64,000 nt of DNA from Trichobilharzia szidati (GCA_944472155.2 OX235279.1:158494199-158558198); one strand, 5' to 3'; shown: positions 1 to 11,349, counted from the first letter of the stretch. Numbers and translations are program-made. Notes: generated by a model from the letters alone, not told the origin.

Positions 1-300
1 AAATACTTGCCACGAGTGAAATCGGTTAGTGCCCGTGGCGCTATGTCATGAATTGACAGAAGCTGGAATTCACGGGATGGCCATTGGATCGGGTTCCAGT
101 AGCTTAATTGTCTATGAGCTTGTCTTGTAACCGAAAGGTTTTGGGTTCGAATCTAAGCGGTGGGTGCGTACTGCCGAAGAGTCACAAGTAATAAGAGTAG
201 ACAGCTGTGTAGTACTCCCAGGTTTTCCAATGGTCCTCAAACCGATGCCAGCTGATGATGAAATCCTGTAACCAACCAATCAAATCTCTGCAAACCAACA
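1..300 (+). mobile_element. SINE-H copy (tRNA-like head plus decayed hammerhead ribozyme)
   Basis: A 5' leader is followed by a tRNA-like segment with a B-box-like 'ggttcgaatc' around 143-153. The ribozyme region follows at about 165-225: the core reads ccgaaga instead of ctgaNga, and stem II and the GAAA block are broken, so self-cleavage is unlikely. The tail ('aggttttccaatggtcctc', then the cgatgccag block) matches the other SINE-H copies. The left end may be cut by the window edge. Confidence 0.75.
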
Positions 301-429
301 AATGAATAGTAATTGTAACTGTTTAGTCTAAAGTATGCACCAACGGAAATCCATCACTCGAATTTATATTGTGTTCACTAAGATTAATTACAGTACGTCG
401 TTGAATCCATTGATACATTACTTTTCTTT

Positions 430-655
430 GTTCCTTGAATCCCAAGTGGGACACAGGGCTTTAGGATTTGAACCTTGATGTTTCAGTAGCCCGGATTTTG
501 TTTTTACCGGGTGGAACTGGTAGCCTCACGCTCAACCTTCCCCCTTTTCTATGCTTAATATCGGATAGTTGGTTAAACGGAGCCTAGGAATGCATCGGCT
601 GGGAATCGAGCCCCAGACCACTTGCACTCTACCAATGAACTATCCTCTAATACAC
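430..655 (-). mobile_element. SINE-T copy (tRNA-like head, RTE-like tail), degenerate
   Basis: On the + strand it begins with the tail complement ('cccaagtgggacacagggct') and ends with the tRNA-like head ('gaatcgagccccagacca'). The order matches the better-preserved copies at 5,132 and 33,524 but is heavily mutated, and no target-site duplication is evident. Confidence 0.65.
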
Positions 656-1289
656 TTTTGTCTTAACGTCAAAAGCAAGAAGGAATCAAATATGAAGAGG
701 AATTAAGCCCTATCCTAGGCTTTCTCTTTTGTTTGTTACTAGTGTCTATATTCTCTGGTAGTGAAAGGAATTTTCAGAAATATTCTATTTTATAATGAAA
801 ACAGCCTAAAATAATTAAGCCTATGAATTATTGTGGTTGGCTGAATAGCGAATGTTAGTCAGAGGAGAAAAGAATATGATAATAATAATAATAATTTATG
901 ATAAAAACACCGGATATTTTTCATCTCCTAAAACATTTCTGCTATATGAATTAGTTCCATGAATAAAAAGATGCTTAGAAAAATATATATAATTATGTCT
1001 AGACATAAACACAAATACTGAGGATAAAGGTTGTTCAGTTGCTTTCAGCTACATGAGTTGTGTTCATGCGAATAATCAATGAAAATTTCTGTTCTACTTA
1101 TCTTTGTTTTTGTATCTATTACTAAAGTGTTGGCATTACTTTAACAGTCCGTTTTTTAAGCTTTAACGACGAAGTTCAACCATATACGAAACGCTGGAAT
1201 AGACTGTCGATCATAAATTAAATATTTCAGTGATGCCCATTCCATACTAATGGGTTTACTGGATATATCACACATTGTGAAACAGTATT
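656..1289. other. AT-rich stretch with no recognised feature
   Basis: It contains a short (ATA)n run near 883-897 and otherwise AT-rich sequence without an open frame or recognisable repeat. Confidence 0.6.
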
Positions 1290-1765
1290 AAATGATCTAA
1301 TTGGTCACTAGTAACTAGTGTGATGTGTCTAGTCCTCTGTGGCCATCATTTTAGGTAGCTTGCGATCACGATGCATTTTGAATTGTTGATGTTAAGTGGT
1401 TGGAGGCAATAGGCAAGAAGCCTAGTTGGCACTCGTCAGCAAGGCGTATCTGATGGCGAGCTAACTAGAATGGTGACCAAATTGCAAACCTGATTGATAG
1501 AATTCAGTCTGCACTAAACAAAGGACTAGACACATCACACTGGTTACTGGTGTCCAATGAAAGTATCCGATACAGTCCTACAGGAGGTTAATCGTGAGCC
1601 TAAATAGCTCAGTGGTAACGTCTGTGACTGCAGCACTGGTTGGTGTGAGTTCGAATCTCAGAAAAGATATGAGTTCCTTCGAGGTTGCAGATACGCCTTT
1701 CTGATGAGTGCCAACCTACACGAAACCTATGTTGAAGGCTTTCTGCCGATTGCCTTCAACAATCT
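1290..1765. mobile_element. Inverted pair of SINE-C repeats
   Basis: The - strand part (about 1,290-1,450) and the + strand part (about 1,451-1,765) share the same blocks: 'gcaaggcgtatctg', 'gactagacacatcacac', 'ttctgccgattgcct'. The + copy has an A-box-like 'tagctcagtggtaacg' and a B-box-like 'gttcgaatctcag' (about 1,605-1,665), the marks of a tRNA-derived SINE promoter. Similar pairs occur near 36.8, 38.6 and 60.6 kb. Confidence 0.7.
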
Positions 1766-1844
1766 AACATCATTATAAATACTGGATAACATTTCGAACG
1801 TGGCTTATCGTCTATAATTATACCATCAACTGTAACTACACAAC

Positions 1845-2535
1845 TTTGAAACTTGAGCTTTATAGTTCTCTTTTTTTCTGATTTTCAGTGCGGCTGTTCA
1901 ATCATTCTTATTGTGAAGAGAGCGAATCAACAAAAACAAGCACCAATCACTATCAACGGGAAAAACTTGAAAGATATCACTTCCTTCACTTATCTAGGAG
2001 GTACTGTTTCAACTACAAGCGACTGTACGGATAAAGATGTCAAAGGGAGGACTGGAAAGATAAGGTATAACTTCATCATTCTGAAAACAATTTGGAAATC
2101 CACTGAACTCAACATAAAGAATGACATTCAGATTTTCGACACAACTGTTAAGTCTGTTCTTCTATATTGTTAGGAAACTTAACGCGTCACGAGAAGCATT
2201 TTCAACAGTTTGCAGAAACCCATCAACATTCGGCTTCTTTGGCTCCATGCTGAAGAACAGATAATGAGAAAGAACTAGTAACAAGAAACTCTAGCTGTTA
2301 ACCAATCAAGATCGGATAAACGGTGAGCAGATCGTCGACTAATACCGCTCACAAGGCCATTGCTCGGGTGAAACCTGAACAGGAAACAACAGGCTGTGCT
2401 TGTAAGACAGACATAGAGAATATCAAAGACGATGGGCTGTCGTAGAGCCGCAAGGAACAGGGTGAAATGGAGACGATCTATTGAAGCCCTATATTCCATT
2501 CGGAAAGAAAAGGAATAATAAATAATTATAAACAA
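1845..2535 (+). pseudogene. RTE (SR2-like) retrotransposon, 3' fragment
   Basis: This is the C-terminal part of an RTE-type polyprotein, downstream of the RT palm. The recognisable order is the 'ITINGKNLKDITSFTYLGG' block, a 'TVSTT..CTDKDVKGR.GK' block, then 'STELNIKNDIQIFDTTVKSVLLY', as in the copies at 15.6, 21.9 and 59.0 kb. The frame breaks after about 2,170. Homology continues in broken frames to the RTE 3' end ('gaagccctatattcca' near 2,485), followed by an A-rich tail. It is 5'-truncated and cannot encode an active protein. Confidence 0.8.
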
Positions 2536-3924
2536 GGTAACATTCTAGTTAGTAAGGCTAAGAAAGTGGCTGAATACTCGCCAGTGTTATCTGCTAAATA
2601 ACCTTCGCATAGAAAGTACAATGTCGCATATATTAAAGACTCTGTCCATTTTTTCTTCTTAATTACGTCTCCTACTTGAAAGTTATTAGTCTACTCCCCA
2701 AATAATATTGGAAAATATTGCAGTGTAGCAAGAAATTATGTAAATTTCTTCGCTAAAATGGTTTATTCTTCGCTGAGAATTTCTCACGGGAATATAGTTT
2801 TATTCGCAATACAGACAAAGAGTAAAACTAGAATGATTTGCATAAATTAGGGTTGCATAAAAAATGCAGCTGTCCTTTAGACTGAAACCATCCATCAATC
2901 TTTTAACAAAATAGTTTATACTTTGATATACGAATAGAAGTTGAGCAATATAGTAGAGTAGAATTCTACCATGGAATAATTTTATTCGGCGAAAACACAT
3001 AGTGACACTTTTGCTGTTCTAGCAACATCATTATCAGGTACATAGATCAAGCCGACGAGTTACTGAACTTTCAGTCTAATTAGTGATAACTCTGCCTTTA
3101 TATAATCTGGTATCAGGTGTAAACAGAAAGATCGTATTTTGAATGAACTGTGAATGCAAAACAGAAACTGTTTGCATGAAATTTTCAGCCTACGGCTTTC
3201 ATCGTTTAACAGATAGGGTTGCTGACATTCATTGTTAAAGTCGACGACCAAGCATCCATGTTATTTGGTACGATGTTGCGTTACGTTTGGTTGTTTGTGA
3301 ATGCACTTTTGTTTGCTAAACATATATCATTGCCCTACTTTTAAGATGCTGAGATATATTTCGTATTTTGATCGATCAGTCTATCGTTCACTCCTCAAGA
3401 ATTCCCTGGTCAACATAAGAAAAGTACATTGGGAGTTGGAGAATATACACCAGCGTTGACATTATACATCTATAATAGTTACAAGCCATTCGTAAGACTC
3501 TGCATTTATTACTTGGACAGCCATAGCTAATAAAAAGGCTGTATGAAATTCCTTTGAACACGAATTTGGTTTGTTCAGATGAATTCCGATTACACGTTCT
3601 TTTTGTTAAAGTCAGACTTGCACAGGTTGCGTAAACAATCGGGTGAAATATGGCAAATAACTTTAAAATCTCTGTTAGTGCTAACCTGATTTCATGTATC
3701 GACTAGATGAGCAAGTACTGATCTACATATCTCTGTATTCGGTCCCCTGCCTAAGCAAGATGAATGATGTTCAGAAATTCGACGCAGATACAATGATTAT
3801 TTAATTCCATGTCATAACGAATGAGATTAAAGATGATAATAATTTTCAGCTTGATAAGAAAGTTCGAGGGTATGAATATAGTAGATTACAAGGGGCTTAG
3901 ACGCAAAGCTACACAGGATTAGAA
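2536..3924. other. Unassigned AT-rich DNA
   Basis: Only short frames are present on either strand. No family motif, terminal repeat or tandem array was seen. Confidence 0.5.
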
Positions 3925-5460
3925 AATAGTTACGTTATACGCGAAACAGGTTTTGTAACGAGTGCGAGTGTGAATGGAATGAGTATGGAAACAAATTGAA
4001 ATAATAATTTTCATGACTGAAGATGAAAACAAAATGAGCGGAATAGAAAACGGAAACCAAAAATTGAGGAGTCCAATCGAACTGGATCCATGGTAAATGT
4101 GGAGGTTGAATTAATTTCTTCTGAAAACACAGTTCCAGCCTTTTGATGCACGTTGTGAAGGCTTCTACAGTGCAAAGAAGTGGGAAACACACTACCTTCA
4201 GTAGGTTTTGCTTATTTTGTACGTGACTGTGAATGATGAGTGAGCTGAGATTCTGTGACAGGTGTTGACGAGGTGTTCGTTCAACTATGACGCTTCTGAC
4301 TGAACCAGTGCTGAGCAATGTTATCCAACACGTTTTGGAAGGACCCACATAGAACGACTTATTTATGTAGCGCCGTAGGAGCAGGTGAATTGATGTGGGC
4401 ACACTGGAGTGGCCTTATTGCGTGAGTTCGGCCCTCACGTTGCCTCTAAGCACTGGGTGGCTGCGGAATATCACTCGTAGTGTTGTCGCAGTGCGGATCT
4501 TGTTCAGGGAGCTAGAGATTTCGCTCTTCAGGATATCTGCAGCGAAGTCTCACCTTAAGTCCAGATGCGAGTACAGTGTTTTCTTTGGCACTGAACTGCA
4601 TCCTCTTCCTTCTGGCTTTGCTATCATGTTGGTGTCGATGAAGCGTGATAGGTGTCCATTTCGAGGTGGGATATTTTTGAGAAATAAGAGTTCTTCTTCT
4701 ATGTAGTCAATGCAGCGAATTCTTGTGATTTGGTGAGTCAGTGACACGATGAGCGCTCTGTTGCAACTCACAGGTACCCAACTGTAGGTGTTTATTATTT
4801 GGGGATCTCATGCTTATTTTCTGTATGGATGTTTTCAGAATCTCATTATGTCTTTTTGCCAGTTCTGCTTTCAGAAATAGGATCTTAGATTCAGTGTATA
4901 CTTTTTTGATCAATTTAATTGAAGAACAGTAATCATTGAACTGCTGTGTGATACATTTTAAATCGGGATCATTTTGACAGACGTTGAATGTATCGTTGAC
5001 ATACCTTTTTCACTGCGGTAGTTTTTTTGATTTTCGATTTGAAGATTGAGTTTTCCAAAAAAGCCATAATGCGGTCTACCAAAAGTTTTCCATTTGAACA
5101 ACTTCTTGCCATGCCATTTCCTTATGCAATCGTGCGTCGGTGGCATAGCGGTTAGGACGCTCGCCGACCATGCACATGGTCCGGAGTTTGATCCCTGGCC
5201 GGCGCACTCCTTCACCTCGCTAAGCCAGAACTAAAAGCTGGTGAAGAGGAAAGGTTGGGCATGAGTCTAGCAACCACATCCTGTAAAAGTAATCACCACT
5301 GCTAAAGAAACTTCAAGCCTCTAGCTTGAAGCCCTATGTTCCACTGGGAAAGTGAAGGAATAAAAGAAAAGAAAAGAATGCAATCAACACATTCAATAGT
5401 ATCTCGAAGGCAGTTTTCATACAATTATTGCCTTACGGGCTCTGACATTTTGGATGAACA
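3925..5460 (-). pseudogene. Penelope-like element, lineage D copy 1 (RT + GIY-YIG), broken
   Basis: Read on the - strand. Upstream of the nested SINE the remnants match PLE RT ('KTAFEILLNV'). Just downstream comes a block ending 'LLVDRIMAFLENSIF', which corresponds to the RT region after motif B, then 'RYVNDTFNVCQNDPDL' near 4,950-5,000. That is motif C with the usual DD changed to ND. Next come 'YIEEELLFLKNI', 'NGHLSRFID' and 'KKTLYSHLDLR' (RT C-terminus), then decayed endonuclease and a C-terminal 'LCFQKK....LPWIQF' block near 4,080-4,150. Several stops and frame changes. A second copy lies at 39,725-40,770. Confidence 0.75.
5132..5377 (+). mobile_element. SINE-T, full length, with target-site duplication
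   Basis: The head is tRNA-like: A-box-like 'tggcatagcggttagg' (about 5,141-5,156) and a B-box-like 'gtttgatccc' near 5,187. The body runs through 'cctcgctaagccag', 'gttgggcatgagtctagca' and 'cttcaagcctctagcttgaag'. The tail 'gccctatgttccactggga' plus an A-rich end matches the 3' end of the RTE copies. The 8-bp duplication 'atgcaatc' lies at 5,124-5,131 and 5,378-5,385. It interrupts PLE D copy 1, so it is younger than that PLE. Confidence 0.9.
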
Positions 5461-5794
5461 CTTGGCAACGGGACGGTAAAGTGAAACCGATCTATCTGGA
5501 TTCAGATCGCCTACGGCAAATGATTTATTAATAAGTTTAAACGTGACCAGAAACTTCCTTAACCCCAGCATTCAATATCATGATAGCCTGGGAAGGCTGT
5601 GCAAATACGACTGTGATTTTGTTTGAAAGGCTGATTTTTAATTCTGTGTAGGCAATGTCATGATTAAAAAGCAAAGAAAGTAGAAATTCTGGGTGGTTTA
5701 TTCTCGAGGGCTTTATGTGTTTTCAAGCGTGAATAGTTGGTGACTGCCCGTATTACCTATTAATTTGCCTTACTGAACATAATGCTGTGGACGT
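5461..5794. other. Unassigned stretch between PLE D1 and a CR1-like tail
   Basis: Possibly further decayed PLE sequence, but no motif was convincing. Confidence 0.4.
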
Positions 5795-5935
5795 ACTCGG
5801 ATAATAATAATAGTAATAATAATAATAGTAATAATAATTGGCTTTATTCCCTCCCAAATAGCATTTATGACACAGTTTGAAATTCTTAGTAATTGATAAA
5901 ACATTGAATCCAATTAGCCTCACAACAACAAAAAC
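5795..5935 (-). mobile_element. 3' tail of a CR1-like non-LTR element
   Basis: An (ATA)n/(AAT)n run at about 5,800-5,837 is followed by 'ggctttattccctccc'. It resembles the 3' ends at 8,045 and 45,546, where a similar run leads into a CR1-like coding fragment on the - strand. Only the terminal 3' piece remains. Confidence 0.45.
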
Positions 5936-5952
5936 AAAAACGAAAAATAATT

Positions 5953-6058
5953 AGTTACAGGATTTCATCATGAGCTGACATTGGTTAGAGAACCATTGGA
6001 AAACCTGGGAGTACTGGACAGCTGTTTCGTTCTAGTTTGGGACTCTTCAGCAACTATC
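5953..6058 (-). mobile_element. SINE-H 3' half (ribozyme and tail), minus copy of an inverted pair
   Basis: On the - strand the ribozyme core reads CTGAAGA, stem II GTCC/GAAC-like, GAAA, a short self-complementary stem III (ACAGCTGT), C17 and CAGTAC. The 5' strand of stem I is altered (about 6,051-6,057), which weakens stem I. The tRNA-like head is absent because the next SINE-H copy starts here in the opposite orientation. Confidence 0.8.
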
Positions 6059-6212
6059 CCGGCGGTTGCGTACTGATGAAGATTCCCAAACTAGGACGAA
6101 ACAGCTGTCCAGTTCTCCCAGGTTTTCCAATGGTTCTCTAACCAATGCCAGTTCATGATGAAATCCTGCAACCAATCAACCAAATCCCTACAAACCAATA
6201 CTCGAAAAATAA
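6059..6212 (+). mobile_element. SINE-H 3' half, plus copy of an inverted pair
   Basis: Stem I strand GTACTG at about 6,070-6,075 is followed by ATGAAGA (C3 changed to A), TTCC, an AAACTA loop, GGAC, GAAA, CAGCTGTC and CAGTTC. The C3 change and a stem I mismatch predict loss of cleavage. The tail continues with 'ggttttccaatggttctct'. It forms a head-to-head inverted pair with the copy at 5,953-6,058. Confidence 0.8.
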
Positions 6213-6744
6213 TTGTTACGGATTATGCGCAACTAGATCTGACATTAGTATCTTTTCGGTATCAGCAGTGACAATTAAGTCAAAAGTGCACAAAAGCTGT
6301 AAAATAGTGATGATGTTAATGTTAATAGCTAAAATTATACGAGAACTGAAATAATGTCAGCATAGATTACAAATAGGAATAGGTAAAAAAAAAGCCAATC
6401 GTTTTATTAATCACATAGTAAGTTGTGGATTTCACGACTAACAACATCACATAAAACGCCGGCCAAATCATTGAGCTGTTATACTTGGTTGTGCGAGCGC
6501 ATTTTGTTTTAAAATGGCTTCAGTTCCCCTCTGTGAGGTCTCCAGAATTTTTGAAGGGTCCACTTCAATAATTTTTGTCACCAAGATAAATTGCATGGCA
6601 TTCCACTGATTATTTGAAATTATACTTTGGCTTCTGAGAATATACATTAGTTCAGTGTACTGCGAAAAGTTACCAAATGGGTTTAGATCTCATACACTCG
6701 TCATCACGCAGTTTTGCGTATTTATCAGTTTACTTAATCGCCGG
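6213..6744. other. Unassigned DNA
   Basis: No open frame of note, no family motif, and no tandem repeat seen. Confidence 0.5.
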
Positions 6745-7078
6745 TTTTCTAGTCAATCATAGGCCTGGGAAAAGAGGTAAGGTTGGGCGTCGGGGGTAGA
6801 ATGCTCGCCAACTACACAGGTCATCGCGATCAACGCACCTCTCTACCTCGCCAAACCAGTAATAAGACTGGCAAGGAAGGATGGTTGAGCATGAGGCTAG
6901 CAACCCCTTCCTGTAAAAATAAATACCATTGCTAGCGAAACTTCAAGCCTCTAGCTTGAAGTCCTATGTTCCACTGGGAATGTAAAGGAATAAAATAATA
7001 AATAATAACTGGCGTGAGGCTAGCCACCCTATCTCGGAAAATTAATCTAATCACCACAGAAACTTCAAAACACAATGA
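6745..7078 (+). mobile_element. SINE-T copy, head decayed, followed by a second partial tail
   Basis: The body and tail are well preserved from 'gttgagcatgaggctagca' through 'cttcaagcctctagcttgaag' to 'ccactgggaatgtaaagga'. The head is scrambled: a partial body motif ('ggttgggcgtcggggg') sits inside the tRNA-like region. A second body fragment ('tggcgtgaggctagcca') follows at 7,010-7,075, which suggests two nested or tandem insertions. Confidence 0.75.
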
Positions 7079-7835
7079 AAAAAATAAAAACAAACTTACT
7101 TTTCACTGCAGTGTGAGCTAAGGAATAATACAGCCCTTCGGGAAGCAAGTCAGCTATCGCGTCTTCTACCGATGAAAGGAAAGATAAGAATGGGAACGTG
7201 GAATACTCGTAAAACATACGAAGCTGGGAATGTTGCCCAAGTTGACAAAGAAATGAAAAGAAAACGTCGTGGAGGTGCCAGGAATCTGTGGGAGGTGGAC
7301 TAAGCAAATTGTCAACTGGAGAGTCAGTAGTCTACTCCAATCACCCAGATGACAATCACGAGCTAACTGAAAGAGTGACTATCATGACGTCACTAACAAC
7401 ACACTAAGCTCATATGCAGTGTGAACCAACCTCCTACAGAGTAATGACAGTAAGACTCAACTCAAAAGCAGGGGAGGTTACAACTATCCAATCTTACGAC
7501 TCTAAGGACAACTCAGAACAAGAGAAGAAGCAAGATTTCTATAGAGAACTGCAATTATGGCCAGAAGAAATTAATAACAAGAAACTCTGGGAATGAACCA
7601 ATCAAGAACCTATTGCTCAACAAACATTCCGAAGAAGATGAAGACCATCGAATGATATCTCACGCTAGGCCTTCGAGTGAGACCTGAAAGGGAAAGAGAG
7701 AGCTAGTTGGGCATCCAAGGGTGAACAGGAGGAGATCTCGCGAAAAGGAGATGAGAAATTATCGCCAATCGTGAAGACAGCTAGACATCTGTTGAAGCCT
7801 TATATTCCACTCGGTACTCAAGGTAGTAATAATAA
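7079..7835 (+). pseudogene. RTE element with a large internal deletion (endonuclease piece joined to C-terminus)
   Basis: Near 7,175 the sequence encodes 'RKIRMGTWNTR', the start of the RTE apurinic-like endonuclease domain (R.GTWNVRT motif). At 7,414-7,596 an open stretch encodes an endonuclease-middle block 'RLNSKAGEVTTIQSY....EQEKKQDFYRELQ'. It then passes directly to 'NNKKLWE*TNQEPIAQQ', which belongs to the far C-terminus in the longer copies. The whole RT is missing. The 3' end 'gaagccttatattccactc' closes the copy. Confidence 0.8.
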
Positions 7836-8044
7836 CGTTTGATGATAGTGTGTGCAACATATACTTATGGAGTTTGAAAATGTGTGTGTCGTACACACAC
7901 GCAAATAAAGTGTTTGGTCTAATGCTGACCAGTGACTGAAATAAGGCAGCGGAGAGGTATATCATCTGTTCAGTGCCATTAAAGATACCTAGATGGAAGG
8001 CTACAGTGTGAATACTATGACTGTTTAGGAACTTCTCAAACTAA

Positions 8045-8198
8045 TTCGTAATAATAATAATAATAATTTGCTTTATTCCGAAACAGTACTAATGTTACAG
8101 TGTGGAATTTTCAGCGTTTGGTATTATTGCATCTATGAAGATAATATTACAGGATTGCTAGTGACGGTTCTCGTATAGCATTTGTAGTGATAGTACAC

Positions 8199-8246
<48 letters not shown>

Positions 8247-9230
8247 GCAAAAAATTTTAAATAACAATAAGGTTAGTTAATGAGATAGCGTCAACACAGA
8301 TGACAAATAGGAGATAATAAAAGGGCCGATTATTTTGCTAACAACATAGTGATTCATAACTTTCACGCTTCACATTGTCTCTGTCACATAAAACACTGGC
8401 CAAATATGGTAGTACGAGCATATAATCATTTGTACTGACTTCTAGTTCCACCAGATGAGATACAAGGGGCGAGTTGGGAATTGAGGAGGTGTTGAGGGTC
8501 AGATAATATGGATTTAGTCTAATTTTCGCATGAGTTTAGATGTCTTTCAGCTAATCTGGGGACAAGCTGACTAAGTCGCACACCACTTGCCCTACTGACA
8601 ACCTTTAGTAAGTACCCTTCTCCTCAATATAATATAGTCCTTTTTCAATAATCCAGGAAAGACTTAGGGTGAGCATTAAAGCACAGTAGGTAAGGTATAC
8701 GAATTAACAAATTGTAAAAGCAGAGGTTGAGTGATTCCAGATTGTTTAAGCTTCTTAATGTAGTACCTTAGGCAGAACATTTTTTTAGAGATTGACAAAA
8801 TATGGATGACCAAGTAAGGTCAGAGATAGAACTATATGAAGGTATTTTGTGTTATACCCTCTATGCCACAAGCATCACGTGTACTAACCAGTCGTTGTAG
8901 ATCACCTTTATGTATAAAGGAGCGGTCAGTGGTCTGGCATTTTGTGGGATCTAACGTAAAACCGCTTAGCTTAGACCAGTGGCTGATGTCCGACAAAAAG
9001 CTACTAAGTCTGCATCAGTCAGATCGGGAATTGACAGGAAGCCGGACGGTCAGATCGCCAGCATATCTGACAAAGTTTACTTCATTCGAAAGAGGTAAGC
9101 TACGTAAGAAGAAACAAAAAAAGAGAAAAAGGGGACAACAACACCCTGAGGAACACCAGCTCAATATTCTAAATATCGGGTCATCAGTGTGCTGCACTTG
9201 AGGCTGATCTCATCATTATGTTTCGAGATT
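8045..9230 (-). pseudogene. CR1-like non-LTR retrotransposon fragment with degenerate RT
   Basis: On the - strand, about 8,840-9,197 encodes an RT segment. A 'GVPQG..LGPLLF'-like region is scrambled; then comes 'EVNFVRYAGDLTVRLPVNS' (motif C with ADD changed to AGD), then 'SDISHWSKLSGFTLDPTKCQ'. The last is the typical post-palm stretch of CR1/Jockey-group elements. The rest down to 8,045 is decayed 3' sequence ending at an (ATA)n run. The catalytic change and the stops make it inactive. A related fragment lies at 45,546-46,640. Confidence 0.65.
8198..8246. repeat. (AT)n microsatellite
   Basis: About 48 bases of nearly pure alternating AT, interrupted once by 'tgt', inside the decayed CR1-like 3' region. 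Confidence 0.95.
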
Positions 9231-10252
9231 AGATACCATGAAATTCTAGGACCGCTTTTAACCAGTATCAATCATCGTATTCATGAAATAGAATTATTTT
9301 TATGAAAGAAGAGCACTGGATAAATTTTTCCTCAGAATGAGCTATCTTTGATACCTTATTTCGTTACATATTTTAATTTTTTATATTATCTAAACAGTAG
9401 AACAGCTATTCAGTTAGTCCGATTATCTGTCACAGCTTTCGTACGCACACACACACACACACACACTTAAGGCAAGTATATCCAGGAGAGAGAAAAGAAT
9501 GTTTTTGTATTCACTACTGTGAACATAAACAACTCAGTACAGTACAGTATAGTGATGAGGAAAGAAAACTGAAACATCTATTTCACCGGAAGCAAGAGAC
9601 TAAAAAACAAAAAAAATTGTTACAATTTGATACACTTTTTAACGCAAAGAAGACCTTTGTTTCATTGTGAGGATATTTTTTCTAATCTTTCCCACTAGTG
9701 ATATACAGGAGTGAATTGACTGGTCCTGTGTTACAGTTTGATCTTGATTATATGTTAGTGAGAACCTCTTGAGTGTTTCCCTAGATTCTGTAATGATGTT
9801 TACTGCTATTCTGGTCCCAGTGAAAACTCCACGATCCGTTGAAACGGCAGTGCATTCACGTGACAGTTTGAAAATAAGATAAAACGCACATGACGGATTT
9901 CACCGCTAGCTACTATCTTAACTCATTGCATAGTATGCTTATTTCTAAATGTGGTCGGACTCAACTATTTTCTGAATGAAAAGTGAACGAGGCAAAGTTC
10001 AACAATAGCGTCCCAGGGAATGCGAACGCACGAGTGACCTTCAGTCGACCAACCATAAAAATAAAAAGATGTATATTTACAAAAAAATGCATGAAAACAC
10101 ATTAAATAGGGTGTCTTTGTCTGAATTAAAATTACGTCCCAGTTATAATGAGGAGTGTCAGTTGCTAAGTTAGACTAGTTTCTGTACATGTATTCACCGA
10201 GGTGACTAAAGATGAGTTGTTTATGTGAACTGTTTATCTCTCTTATCTTGTT
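9231..10252. other. Unassigned DNA with a (CA)n run
   Basis: A (CA)n run lies at about 9,445-9,467. A block near 9,960-10,060 ('gcgtcccagggaatgcgaacg') resembles the flank of the telomere-like repeat described next, which suggests an older fragment of that repeat. Nothing else was recognised. Confidence 0.5.
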
Positions 10253-10640
10253 GTGCAGTCTTTCCCAAAAGCCCACGGTTGAATTACTATGGTTTCCAGT
10301 AATAGGATCGACGACTACTTACCAGGAAAATGTGGGTAAGAAAACAAACTAAAATAAATGACATCAACTATAAATCTATTCCTAATCGTAATCCTAACCT
10401 TAGTCCTGACCATAACCCCAATACTTACTCTAATCCTAATCACAATTCTAACGAGCTAATAACGCATTGTCGAAACAGTACTTAATAGCGTGATCTTGGT
10501 GAAATTCGCTGTTTGGCTGGTAAATAGCGTTGATATTTCGGCTATGATAATGACAGGTGCCGTTAGCCAACGACTAGCATGCGTTCAGGGTCACTGCAGC
10601 GTTGGTACTCCTGGGACACCACCGTTAAACTTTGCTATGA
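10253..10640 (+). repeat. Dispersed repeat with an internal degenerate CCTAAC/CTAATC hexamer tract
   Basis: The left part contains 'gaattactatggttt'. It is followed at about 10,378-10,455 by a run of imperfect hexamers (cctaat, cctaac, cttagt, and so on) reminiscent of the telomere repeat strand. The flank 'aacgagctaataacgc' then leads to 'cctgggacaccac'. The same order occurs in inverse orientation at 23,372-23,740, so this is one dispersed repeat and not a chance tract. Confidence 0.65.
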
Positions 10641-10669
10641 ATGCATTTTTATATTATATATTGACTTAT

Positions 10670-10892
10670 TTTGCGTTTGTGAGTGGTACCTAAGGCTTCA
10701 AGTCTCAGCTTCGAAGTTTCAGTAGCAGTGGCGTTTTTTACGGGGTGGAGTTGCTAGCCTCACGCCCAACCTCCACTTTTTGTCGGGCTTAAAACCGGCT
10801 AGATTTGCGCCGACAGGGAATCGAGCCCTGGACCAAGTGCATGTTTGACGAATATCCTACCGCTGAGCCATAAACGCAATATACACCGAAGC
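10670..10892 (-). mobile_element. SINE-T copy
   Basis: The + strand reads from the tail side: 'aaggcttcaagtctcagctt', 'tttcagtagcagtggcg', 'gttgctagcctcacgccca', then the tRNA-like head complement 'aatcgagccctggacca' and 'taccgctgagcc'. The extreme 3' tail is damaged. No clear target-site duplication. Confidence 0.75.
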
Positions 10893-11349
10893 ACACAATT
10901 ATTTGACTTTATATAACCTCCAGTGAAGCGACCTTAATAAATGCCATTCACAGGCTAGTACTGTTGATTGGAACAAAGAAGTGTGTGACGCGACTGTAAA
11001 CATAATAATAACTTCCGGTCAGTTGACAGTGAAATGGTAGAATATTTCATTGAAAACACATTAATTTTCACAATAAACGTTTCCTATTTATACACTTAAA
11101 GTACAAACAGAGCTTTGTTTGTACAGAAGTCAAACTTGTGGCTAATACATGTATTTTATGTGATAATGCTTCTAAATGGTTAACCCACTCAATTCACAAA
11201 ATCATTATTGAAGGAAAAGATGTCCAGCGAAGAGTTACCCTTTTCAGTAATAAATTTCTCAACCTGTACAATCGCATATGTTATATAGTCAATTTTATTA
11301 GTGATAAAAGGAATATTTCCAAAGATCTGTCCCACTAGATAAGTTTATT
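10893..11349. other. Unassigned DNA
   Basis: It contains one short open stretch of 66 codons (11,138-11,338) with no recognised motif, and otherwise nothing. Confidence 0.45.

Noticed and set aside
4395..4706. 103-codon open frame on the + strand
   Set aside because: It is antisense to the decayed PLE D coding sequence.
5132..5210. tRNA gene
   Set aside because: It has A-box- and B-box-like blocks, but the sequence does not fold as a cloverleaf by eye. The same head recurs in many SINE-T copies with an RTE-like tail. The same holds for the heads of SINE-H and SINE-C.
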